Below, piece after piece: positions 23,766-31,367 of a DNA stretch of 37,571 nt. Under the pieces are notes generated by a model. It was not told the DNA's origin and did not search any database. It saw only the letters and a program-made list of their open reading frames with translations. Origin of the DNA: Candidatus Poribacteria bacterium (lineage in GTDB: Bacteria; Poribacteria; WGA-4E; WGA-3G); assembly GCA_009845545.1 (NCBI GenBank), contig VXZK01000347.1, forward strand, positions 1 through 37,571. Direction: 5' to 3'. Position numbers and translations under genes: made by a program. Position 1 is the stretch's first letter; the number at the start of each line of letters is the position of its first letter.

Positions 23766-26700
23766 CGTCCCAACGAGATCATATAATCTCGGACGAGTTG
23801 AATCTGTTTTTCAGCGTCATTGCCAGCGTAACCATCAACTGGCATGTGTTGTCCACCGACGAGCGGCCAGGCTTGTGGCATCGCCGTTCCGCGCTGGAAC
23901 GACTGCGGGTCTTTCATCCAGTCAATGAGCCAATCTGGTTTGAGACGTTCTTTTGCCAACGAAAGGTCGGGTCGTCCTGCCTTGTCACTTCCTTCAGGAA
24001 TAACCTCACCCTGTGAAGGGTGGCAAGAGATACACTGGAGTTCGTCAAAAATCTGCTTACCAACTCGCAATTCAGCCCGCGTTGGGGTTGGCACTTCAAG
24101 CGTCTCATAAGGGAACGGCTCATCGTCAAGCGCAGAGAAGTATTCAACAAGGGTAGTCGCTTCATCATCAGATAGACCAAATGTCGGCATCCGTACTTTG
24201 AGTCCGTAGCGAATATCAGAGGGTTCCTTAAGGAACTCAAACAACCAGTCCGGATAGACCCTTGCTCCTTCAGCCTTCAGTGGTGGCGGTGCGAGCTGCG
24301 TGGCAATCATATCACTGAGTCCTTCATGTGCAATGATAACGTCGCGATAATCACCGCCTGCGCCCTCAATCTCGTGGCATCCGGTGCAGTTATATTTTTT
24401 GACCAGTCGTCTGCCAGCATCAACACGATTCAACTTTTCGGATCGGTTATGTATATAACTGAGCGGGTACTTCTCTGGTTGGAAGCTCTTCAGAAGCACA
24501 GCGAGTGCCCTTGCATTTTCTTCGTTGTCCTTAATTTGATGAAAAACGGGCATCCGCGAGGCAATCCGTCGGGTTTGATACCGCCGCGGATCGGTAACTT
24601 TGCCGATCGTCCATCCGGTCCAACTGTGTTCAATGTCTACTGTATCGCCAAAATCAAGTTCATCAGCGAGTTTCGCGCCGAATTCACCGAGGTCAGCCCC
24701 GACCTTCGATTCATCTTCAAAACCAGGTATTTCGTGGCACCCGAAACATCCGTAGGTTCTGACGAGTGTTTCGCCCTCTGCTACGTCCACTTCACCGATA
24801 GATTCACCCGCTGCGTTAGGCGTTGCTTTCTGTAAACTCATCAGATAGGCGACGACGTTGTCAATTTCGCGGTTACTTAACCGCAAACTCGGCATACTGG
24901 TATCGGAATCATAAGCCTTCGGGTCGCTGATCCACTGACGGAGATAATTCGGTGTGACCTTCGCCCCGACACTATCAAGTGCTGGGCCGAAATCGCTCCC
25001 TAAACCGTCAACAGCATGGCACGTCAGACAGCCGACAGTTTTAACGGTTTCTTCGCCTGCCTTAATAACGCTCTCAGATTGGGAATAGTTTACGGAGGAT
25101 TGATCAAGATTTGCATCACTCATCGTTGCGAGATATGCTGCAATAGACTTCACCTCATCAACGATCCGGAGGACATAATCGTCTGGATAAGGATATATAG
25201 TGCCATCATCTGTTTTAATCTCAATACCGTTGGTTGTTTTCGTAACAACGCCGGTGCGCGTTCCGCCGTTCTTGAGATAGACGACTTGACTCATACCGTC
25301 GGCGGGGAAGAAGTTCGGCATTTTCGCATTTGGCAGATGTGCCTCGGGTTTCTTAATCCAACTTTCGAGCCAAGCTGTGTCTTTCACCTTACTACCGACT
25401 TTTGCGAGCGATGGACCGACTTTGGGTGTGTTTTCGATTGCACTATACCCTTCCACAGCGTGGCAGCCGTGGCAACCGAGGTCTTCAAAGAGTGCTAACC
25501 CTTTTGTGAGATTCGGTGCATAGTCGACAGGTTCATCTGTTTCAGGGTCTACACCGTAATCTAATTTCATGACCCCGTCATGGCACCGGCGACAGTTAGA
25601 TTCCATATACCCTTTCGTCTCTTCGGACGTTCTGCCGGTATGTTCATCTAACCCGAGTACCGGACTGAGCCAGTATTCAGCATGTGTTAGTGCGTGCGCG
25701 GCTTTTGCTGTCAGTGCTTGCCCTTGTCCACCGTGACACGGTGTACACCCAAATCTATCAATCGGATGCTTTGCGAGGAGGACATCGCGGTGCGGATGTG
25801 TCTGAAGGGCGGACCGGTAGCCGGTCTCATAAGAGATCTCAACTTCACCGAAGACATCCAGATCACTGAAAGTAAGCGTTCCATTTTCTTCGAGTGTATA
25901 TTCGTCCGCTTCAGCATCAAATCCATCAATGACGATGCTTTCACTACCGACCTTGACCTTCGCGTGCTTGAGGCGTTGTACGACGGGATTTTCCCCATCA
26001 CCTTCAATCTCAAACGTCTCTTGTGCGGATTGTTCATAGCCGCTTCTATCGGCAGAAAAGTGGCATGTAGCACACCGATCTGCGGTGTGATTAAAATCTT
26101 CAAGATAATATTGCGTAATGGTGCGTGTTTCACGGAAAGGATTTTCCAATAGACTGCCGAGGAAGGTTCGCTTGATACCGCCGACGGAATTCAATTTTTC
26201 CTGCAGGCGCGCAACTTCATCATACTTGGCTTTGTCGGCTTGTAGTGCCTGAAGAGCTGCTTGTGCAGCGGTGATACCATCAGCAATCTCCGCGTCTGTA
26301 GCGTTATACTTCTGGGCGATGAGGTAAGTACTAAGTGCCTGTTGGGGGTCATTATTGGTTTGATAGAATCGCGCCAAATCCTTGTTCGCATCAGCAAAAG
26401 TTGCCTCCGCTGCCAAGACAGCCTCAGTCAGTTCGCCTTCAATGCGCGATTCAAGTTCAGCTAATTTCTTTTGCCACTTGTCAACCGTCTCGTTACGTCT
26501 CCCTTTTGCTTCGTGGAGACTATGCTGATACTTATAGTTGATCGCGTCCGATTCACTCTGCCGAAACTTGCGTGCCTGCAATGCTTCTTCAAGCGTAACG
26601 TGGGCGTTTCGTACGGCTTTAGTCAAGTTACCTAACTCTTTCGCGTCGGGTTCTTGAGGCGTGGAAAGTTCTGGCAAAGCCAACTTTGCATTTTCTAATT

Positions 26701-26881
26701 CCGCGTGTGTCTTCTCATATTCATACTGATAAAACTGCTGCTGGATCTGCTTCCATGGACGGCGGGTGATCATCTCACTCCAGAACCCCCATAAGGTTAC
26801 GAGCCCTAACAGTCCGGACAGAATAAAGAACAAAGCAGAATACGATTTATTTTCAGCGGGAATTTCTTTTTTGTTCCTCAC
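23762..26881 (-). CDS. Membrane-anchored octaheme cytochrome c with N-terminal coiled coil
   Basis: A 1039-residue protein starting at GTG (26881) after GGGAG. One helix (about 15-32) is followed by a long alpha-helical, probably coiled-coil and TPR-like region (about 45-235), then eight CxxCH heme sites at about 270, 379, 430, 470, 618, 712, 832 and 950. Hemes 4 to 8 lie in successive cytochrome c domains with MPNFFP, MPSLRLS, MPVFHQI, MPTFGLS and AMPQAW methionine segments. A beta-rich insertion (about 530-570, LKNGGTRTGVVTKTTNGIEI) interrupts the fourth domain. It lies 135 bp after the split cytochrome b genes, so it is likely the electron acceptor of that complex, replacing cytochrome c1 or f. 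Confidence 0.93.
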   Translation of the reverse strand: MRNKKEIPAENKSYSALFFILSGLLGLVTLWGFWSEMITRRPWKQIQQQFYQYEYEKTHAELENAKLALPELSTPQEPDAKELGNLTKAVRNAHVTLEEALQARKFRQSESDAINYKYQHSLHEAKGRRNETVDKWQKKLAELESRIEGELTEAVLAAEATFADANKDLARFYQTNNDPQQALSTYLIAQKYNATDAEIADGITAAQAALQALQADKAKYDEVARLQEKLNSVGGIKRTFLGSLLENPFRETRTITQYYLEDFNHTADRCATCHFSADRSGYEQSAQETFEIEGDGENPVVQRLKHAKVKVGSESIVIDGFDAEADEYTLEENGTLTFSDLDVFGEVEISYETGYRSALQTHPHRDVLLAKHPIDRFGCTPCHGGQGQALTAKAAHALTHAEYWLSPVLGLDEHTGRTSEETKGYMESNCRRCHDGVMKLDYGVDPETDEPVDYAPNLTKGLALFEDLGCHGCHAVEGYSAIENTPKVGPSLAKVGSKVKDTAWLESWIKKPEAHLPNAKMPNFFPADGMSQVVYLKNGGTRTGVVTKTTNGIEIKTDDGTIYPYPDDYVLRIVDEVKSIAAYLATMSDANLDQSSVNYSQSESVIKAGEETVKTVGCLTCHAVDGLGSDFGPALDSVGAKVTPNYLRQWISDPKAYDSDTSMPSLRLSNREIDNVVAYLMSLQKATPNAAGESIGEVDVAEGETLVRTYGCFGCHEIPGFEDESKVGADLGEFGAKLADELDFGDTVDIEHSWTGWTIGKVTDPRRYQTRRIASRMPVFHQIKDNEENARALAVLLKSFQPEKYPLSYIHNRSEKLNRVDAGRRLVKKYNCTGCHEIEGAGGDYRDVIIAHEGLSDMIATQLAPPPLKAEGARVYPDWLFEFLKEPSDIRYGLKVRMPTFGLSDDEATTLVEYFSALDDEPFPYETLEVPTPTRAELRVGKQIFDELQCISCHPSQGEVIPEGSDKAGRPDLSLAKERLKPDWLIDWMKDPQSFQRGTAMPQAWPLVGGQHMPVDGYAGNDAEKQIQLVRDYMISLGR

Positions 26882-27016
26882 GAACTTTACTCCCTTTTTC
26901 TAATTTTCCTTGCGGTTCGTTCAAGTGGGCTTGGACTCTGACGTTCCTTTCCGTAGAGCCAGCCCGGCCCGTTGGTTGGGCTTACGTTTTCTCGGCTAAG
27001 AAGCTGATAACTATTC
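26882..27016. other. Spacer before the octaheme gene
   Basis: It contains AGCCC and GGGCT arms around CCGTTGGTTGGGCTTACG, forming a weak hairpin, and a short CTGATAACTATT end of the interspersed repeat family. No gene is visible. Confidence 0.4.
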
Positions 27017-27883
27017 TTAGACGTTGAACCACGGGGATACCCAAATGTATTTCACATTGAAGAATATTCGCAAGATCATCTTGATTGGCAGTGCGAGCAT
27101 CGTTAAAAACAGAAACGAGACAAGGATATATCGGACGAGCCCGAGTTCCTGTAAGAAACGGTTACTATTACGCTTCCATAAATAGACAATCGGCCCGATC
27201 GAGAAATACCCTGCGACGACGGCGAAGCCGAAAAAGTTTGCAGTAACCTCACTCCGAATCCCGAAAAGATACGATAAATTTACGTTCGTCAGCGGCACAA
27301 CAAGGTGTGGGTCCCAATAATCCCACGGCGCGAAGAAGTTCCAACCGGGGCCCCTGAGGAATGTCCCGACGACCATCAAAACGATCCACAAAATGATAAA
27401 CCCGAAGCAGAATACGGCGAGTGCGAAGGGGCGTTCTTTGATGGTATAATAGCCTTTACCTTTTGGGTTCGTGTCAATGTAGGGAATAGCGATCAACCCT
27501 GCGATAATGAGGCCGGGCAGGACGACACCTGCGATCCAAGGATCAAAGTAAACGAGCATCTCCTGAAGTGCGAGGAAGTACCACGGTGCTTTAGAGGGGT
27601 TCGGCGTTTTCGTCGGATCGCTCGGCTCTTCAAGTGGGGCATCAATCATAATAGACCAGACACCGAGCACCAGCATCACGATAATTGCACAGATAAACTC
27701 GTTCCGGCAGAGGTAGGGCCAGACATAGACTTTATCGTTAAGTGCAGCATCCGAGGGTACCCCTGTTTTGTCAGTCAGACGTGCCTGCCGGTAAGAGAGC
27801 CAGATGAAATAGGGTATCAAAAAAAGGATAGCAACAATAGGGACATTATCCGGCTTCGTCACCAGTGCTATAAAATGCTCCAT
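27017..27883 (-). CDS. Cytochrome b C-terminal half (subunit IV-like) of a b6-type complex
   Basis: A 288-residue membrane protein corresponding to the C-terminal part of cytochrome b. It has about seven hydrophobic segments. The segment PNPSKAPWYFLALQEMLVYF (about 94-113) takes the place of the PEWY loop of the quinol oxidation site, with Ala-Pro instead of Pro-Glu; this variant is common in related deep-branching bacterial complexes as far as I recall. The extra C-terminal helices (about 220-288) go beyond a plain subunit IV. It follows the N-terminal cytochrome b gene, giving a split arrangement like b6f. Confidence 0.92.
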   Translation of the reverse strand: MEHFIALVTKPDNVPIVAILFLIPYFIWLSYRQARLTDKTGVPSDAALNDKVYVWPYLCRNEFICAIIVMLVLGVWSIMIDAPLEEPSDPTKTPNPSKAPWYFLALQEMLVYFDPWIAGVVLPGLIIAGLIAIPYIDTNPKGKGYYTIKERPFALAVFCFGFIILWIVLMVVGTFLRGPGWNFFAPWDYWDPHLVVPLTNVNLSYLFGIRSEVTANFFGFAVVAGYFSIGPIVYLWKRNSNRFLQELGLVRYILVSFLFLTMLALPIKMILRIFFNVKYIWVSPWFNV

Positions 27884-27974
27884 ACGATTCTGCTCCTTTG
27901 AAGATAGGATTGCTTGCCGATGCTAACAGAAACTGCGTTCCGCCGCCAGAAAAGATTTGTTCCAGCAATTCCGT

Positions 27975-28793
27975 CTATAGGGGTCCAGAGATGCCTCCAT
28001 CTTTACGGACACGCCAGAAATGCAAAGCCATTAAGACGCTTGCCAAAAGCGGCACAGCGACACAGTGTAGAATATAGAACCTCAAGAGCGTTGAGGGCCC
28101 TACAATCGTCCCTGCGAGCAGTGCGAATCGGACATCGTTGGATTGTGTGATGTCTTGTGGTGCGAATGGCCCTTCGTGCCCCAATACCGGTGTTGCGCGT
28201 GCCATGTTGGTTCCGACAGTTACCGCCCAAAACGCCAATTGATCCCAAGGTAAGAGGTAGCCAGTGAAACTTAGGAAAAATGTCACAAGTAGTAAGATGA
28301 CACCCACTGCCCAGTTGAATTCGCGTGGCTTCTTGTAGGAACCGGTCAAGAAAACTCTGAACATGTGCAACATCACCGAAATTACCATCCCGTGTGCTGC
28401 CCAGCGGTGCATGTTCCGGAGGAGCATGCCGAACGGAATGTCAAATTCGAGGTATTGAACATCGTGGAAGGCGTATTCAGCGGTCGGACGGTAATAGAAC
28501 ATCAGTAGCACGCCTGTGACAGCTGTTACGAGGAACATGAGGAAGGTAATACCGCCCATGCACCATGTAAAACGGAAGTTGAGTGCATGGCGAGAAACCC
28601 GAGGGGGATGGAGATGCAACCAGACGTTTTGGAGAATTTGTAAGGTGTACCTGCGCCCTGTGTCTTCATATCCGTGGCGGAATATAGAGCGCCAAATATC
28701 GGAATTCGTAATCTTTTCTTTGAGCCCTTTACGTTCTTCGTTCATATTTTTGATAGCAAGTTCCGACGTATAGGTTGTAGTATGTGCATTCAA
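27975..28793 (-). CDS. Cytochrome b N-terminal half, b6-type, with heme ci cysteine
   Basis: A 272-residue protein carrying the four-helix diheme core that oxidises and reduces quinol. Heme ligands are H129 and H143 (MHRWAAHG; MLHMFR) and H243 and H258 (ILHCVAV; LHFWR). The second pair is separated by 14 residues, as in cytochrome b6 and not as in mitochondrial cytochrome b. C78 in FRFTWCMGGITF aligns with the cysteine that covalently holds heme ci/cn in cytochrome b6, and MFYYRPTAEYAFHDVQYL matches the b6 helix-loop. An N-terminal extension of about 50 residues is unusual. It follows the Rieske gene. Confidence 0.95.
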   Translation of the reverse strand: MNAHTTTYTSELAIKNMNEERKGLKEKITNSDIWRSIFRHGYEDTGRRYTLQILQNVWLHLHPPRVSRHALNFRFTWCMGGITFLMFLVTAVTGVLLMFYYRPTAEYAFHDVQYLEFDIPFGMLLRNMHRWAAHGMVISVMLHMFRVFLTGSYKKPREFNWAVGVILLLVTFFLSFTGYLLPWDQLAFWAVTVGTNMARATPVLGHEGPFAPQDITQSNDVRFALLAGTIVGPSTLLRFYILHCVAVPLLASVLMALHFWRVRKDGGISGPL

Positions 28794-28861
28794 GGTGCGC
28801 CCAACAACGCCGAAACGCCTTTTCTACCTGACCGAAGCCAGGCACAAATGCTCTCCTTTCT

Positions 28862-29356
28862 TCAGACCTTCAAAAAGGAGCCTGGGTCGGTCCACTGCCC
28901 CTTCTCACCTAAAAACTTCACAGACTTATCGATTTCGATCTGACCATCTTCTGCCAATGTAATTTTAACGCGTTCAAGGGGGCGCGGCGCGGGCCCTTCG
29001 TAGTTGATACCTTCGCGATCGAAACCGCTCCCGTGGCAGGGACACTTGAATTTGTTTTCAGAACCGAGCCAGCGCGGCGTACATCCGAGATGTGTGCAAA
29101 TGGTTAAGAGTGCGTAGAATTCGCCATCCTGCTGCCGGACGATCCAAACGCCAAACGGTTCCTTTTTGAACTTTTCGCTAACGCTGCCCGGCGGATACTC
29201 TGCCGGGAACCCTGCTTTAAAAATAGAGGACGGTTCAAACAACACGCGTGGATACAGATACCGAACCAACCCTGGTCCCAAAGTTAAACCCAGTGCTGCA
29301 GTGAAATTTCCCCAACCGAGGAATTTGAAAAATTTACGTCGAGATACCACTTCCAC
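28862..29356 (-). CDS. Rieske iron-sulfur protein
   Basis: The Rieske protein takes one electron from quinol at the cytochrome bc/b6f-type complex. This 164-residue protein has an N-terminal anchor (SRRKFFKFLGWGNFTAALGL, also Tat-like) and a soluble domain. The [2Fe-2S] ligands are in CTHLGC (87-92) and CPCHGSGF (105-112), and the PAPRPLERVKI strand follows. The start is a GTG at 29356; a second GTG two codons downstream is also possible. It is the first gene behind the consensus promoter at 29565-29593, with a leader of about 200 nt. Confidence 0.95.
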   Translation of the reverse strand: MEVVSRRKFFKFLGWGNFTAALGLTLGPGLVRYLYPRVLFEPSSIFKAGFPAEYPPGSVSEKFKKEPFGVWIVRQQDGEFYALLTICTHLGCTPRWLGSENKFKCPCHGSGFDREGINYEGPAPRPLERVKITLAEDGQIEIDKSVKFLGEKGQWTDPGSFLKV

Positions 29357-29564
29357 CCCCGATTCAGTAGACAGACGCGCACGCGCCGGTACTACGAAAC
29401 TAAAGGCAATTGCCTACATTATATGATTCCAAAGAAATTCATCAAAATCTTTTACATTTGAAAGTCATTCTGCGCGGGTAAAACACACTCGCCAACTTCA
29501 GATTAATTCGATTATACAAGGCACAAAATTCACCCAACGCCATTTTGCATCCTGAGCGTTAAAT

Positions 29565-29593
29565 ATTATAACATGTTCTTAGAAGTTTGTCAA
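29565..29593 (-). promoter_or_regulatory. Consensus sigma-70 promoter of the Rieske/cytochrome b operon
   Basis: On the minus strand TTGACA (29588-29593), a 17-bp spacer, and TATAAT (29565-29570) match the consensus at all twelve positions. The start point would be near 29558, leaving about 200 nt of leader before the Rieske GTG. Such a strong match suggests high, housekeeping-type expression, unless a repressor covers it. Confidence 0.9.
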
Positions 29594-29724
29594 CCATTTT
29601 TTTCAATTTTTTCACAGAATTTGTAAAAATTTTAGGCAAATGCTTCGTATTTTTTGATTCGCATCTCAAGGCGGTTATATGACGCAGTATACACAACAAA
29701 TCAGATGAAATCAGCACAATTTTG

Positions 29725-29753
29725 TTCAACTTTTTGGCAATCTGTGCTACAAT
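29725..29753 (+). promoter_or_regulatory. Sigma-70-like promoter of the LamG gene
   Basis: TTCAAC (29725-29730), a 17-bp spacer, then TACAAT (29748-29753), with TGC directly before it acting as an extended -10. The start point would be about 50 nt upstream of the ATG at 29815. Confidence 0.75.
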
Positions 29754-29814
29754 CTACCGTAAGAGTATCCTGAGTCTTCAGAAATTAACAACCGATAAAC
29801 AGAGGAGAATCAAG

Positions 29815-30591
29815 ATGGTACGCTTCACAATCAGTTTAATCATCGTAGTTTCCATGTTTGCCCAGTTCAGCGACGCTGAAATCGATCCGAAATCTATTGT
29901 CGGCGCATGGTTGTTTGACGAAACGAACGGAAAAGTGGCTAAAGATTCATCTGAAAATGGTAACGATGGCAATCTTGTCGGCGGTGCTAAATGGGTGAAA
30001 GGTAAATTCGGGAATGCCATAGAACTCAATGGAAAGGACGCTTGGGTCACCGTTCCTGAGATTGGACCGCTCGAAGACTTTACGCTCATCAAATGGTTCA
30101 ATTCAACAGGAAGAGTTGGGGCGTGGAGATGTTTTTTTAACCGTGACGGTTGGGCAGCTGGGTATGTCCATTATCAATTCCGACCAGATAACAAGATGGA
30201 GATGGCGATCCACTCCAACAACCCTGTGCGACATCCGGGTTGGCCGGATTCGGATTTTACAGCAGACAAGGGTATTTTGAATAAATGGTTCCATCTTGCA
30301 GTCGCCTACAGCAGCAACGACGAATCGGTTCGTGTCTACTTTGACGGCGAATTGGATGCAGAGGGTAAATGGGGTCCCTTGCCGGGCGAATTTGGACCTG
30401 GACGTATCGGTTCATGGAGCGGCGGCGGTAGAGAGTGGGAGGGTATGTTTGATGAAATGATACTCTTCGATGTTGCACTTGAGGAAGATGACATCAAAGC
30501 CCTCATGGATAACGGCTTAGACGCGACGCTTGCGGTTGATCCAGTAGGTAAAGTTGCAACGATTTGGGGTGAAATTAAGCATAGCAGATAA
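29815..30591 (+). CDS. Secreted LamG-domain (concanavalin-like) protein
   Basis: A 258-residue protein with a signal peptide (1-20, ending FSDA-E). The ATG at 29815 has AGAGGAG eight bases upstream; the longer frame starting at 29722 lies inside the promoter. The mature part is one LamG/concanavalin-type domain: SIVGAWLFDETNGKVAKDSS, GNAIELNGKDAWVTVPEI, WFHLAVAYSSNDESVRVYFDG and FDEMILFDVALEEDDI are the typical strands. It ends LAVDPVGKVATIWGEIK, a tail I recall from secreted proteins of Poribacteria. It probably binds sugars or other proteins outside the cell. It is the only clear plus-strand gene of the window. Confidence 0.88.
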   Translation: MVRFTISLIIVVSMFAQFSDAEIDPKSIVGAWLFDETNGKVAKDSSENGNDGNLVGGAKWVKGKFGNAIELNGKDAWVTVPEIGPLEDFTLIKWFNSTGRVGAWRCFFNRDGWAAGYVHYQFRPDNKMEMAIHSNNPVRHPGWPDSDFTADKGILNKWFHLAVAYSSNDESVRVYFDGELDAEGKWGPLPGEFGPGRIGSWSGGGREWEGMFDEMILFDVALEEDDIKALMDNGLDATLAVDPVGKVATIWGEIKHSR

Positions 30592-30614
30592 TTCTGAATA
30601 TAGTATCTGCTATG
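30580..30614. terminator. 11-bp perfect inverted repeat over the LamG stop codon
   Basis: CATAGCAGATA (30580-30590), a 13-nt loop, then TATCTGCTATG (30604-30614). It overlaps the stop codon and could serve transcription from both sides. No U tract follows. Confidence 0.55.
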
Positions 30615-30710
30615 TGAACACAGGAAACCAACGATCTCCTATGCTACAAAAGAGGGCATCTGATTGGGGTCCCTTTGGGCATCTTAAAATTGTCCAAACT
30701 TTAGTGCTAT

Positions 30711-31343
30711 TTAAAAAAGGGTTAATCTCGGAATTTCGGGTGCCTCTTGTAGTTTCCGTGCCGCCTCGGCAATGTCATTAATGAGGATTTGCCGCATCGT
30801 TGTGAAATCTTCACCGTCTTGTCTGAGGATGTACGCGGGGTTAAATGTTGCCATAGTAAAGGGGGCATATTCGGTATCCGTAAACCAGATGCCACGCTCT
30901 TCCGTGATGCGGAAACTTCGGCGAATCAGCACTTTCGCTGCAGGCGCGCCCATACAGAGAATTACGGAAGGTTGGACTAAGGTGAGTTCTCCATCAAGCC
31001 ATTTAGCGCACGCCTTGATTTCTGATGCTTTTGGTGGACGGTTTTTTAACACACCGCCTTTAGGACTCGCCGCTCGGCACTTAATGATGTTGGTGAGCCA
31101 GATGTCACTGCGCGTCAAATCATTTATTGTCAATACTTCATCAAGCAAATTCCCAGTAGGTCCTGAAAATGGGAGCGTCGTGTGATTATCCGCGGCGGAG
31201 GGGCCTTCTGCAACAAGTACTAATTTCGCGGTGGCATCCCCGCTCCCGAAAACGACGTTTGTACGGGTTGCTGCTAAGTCACAAGCCGTACAAACGCTTG
31301 CGCGCGCTTTGAGGGTTTGCATTTGTGTATGAACAGTGCTCAT
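30711..31343 (-). CDS. Uracil-DNA glycosylase, family 4-like with iron-sulfur cysteines
   Basis: It removes uracil from DNA as the first step of base-excision repair. The 210-residue protein shows the four cysteines of the [4Fe-4S] cluster type (C18, C21, C89, C112). Motif A reads VAEGPSAADNHTTLPFSGPTG, and the later motif reads ATFNPAYILR. In family 4 the last motif usually contains His (HPA/HPS); here Asn takes its place, which could change activity or specificity. It is followed 119 bp away by the LamG gene in the opposite direction and preceded 24 bp upstream by a glycosidase-like gene. Confidence 0.85.
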   Translation of the reverse strand: MSTVHTQMQTLKARASVCTACDLAATRTNVVFGSGDATAKLVLVAEGPSAADNHTTLPFSGPTGNLLDEVLTINDLTRSDIWLTNIIKCRAASPKGGVLKNRPPKASEIKACAKWLDGELTLVQPSVILCMGAPAAKVLIRRSFRITEERGIWFTDTEYAPFTMATFNPAYILRQDGEDFTTMRQILINDIAEAARKLQEAPEIPRLTLF

Positions 31344-31367
31344 GTTCTGACCCCGACTTTCCTGAAG

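Larger units (their letters stand above)
29357..29814. promoter_or_regulatory. Divergent intergenic region between the respiratory island and the LamG gene
   Basis: 458 bases, AT-rich in the middle. It holds a minus-strand consensus sigma-70 promoter, a plus-strand sigma-70-like promoter, and about 200 nt of leader for the Rieske transcript. No gene is seen. The leader (29357-29557) has no obvious riboswitch fold that I can assign. Confidence 0.6.

Noticed and set aside
24326..25498. Plus-strand open frames opposite the octaheme gene
   Set aside because: They are shadows; the minus frame contains eight heme motifs.
29722..29814. Upstream extension of the LamG gene
   Set aside because: It covers the promoter, and the ATG at 29815 has a proper ribosome-binding site and signal peptide.
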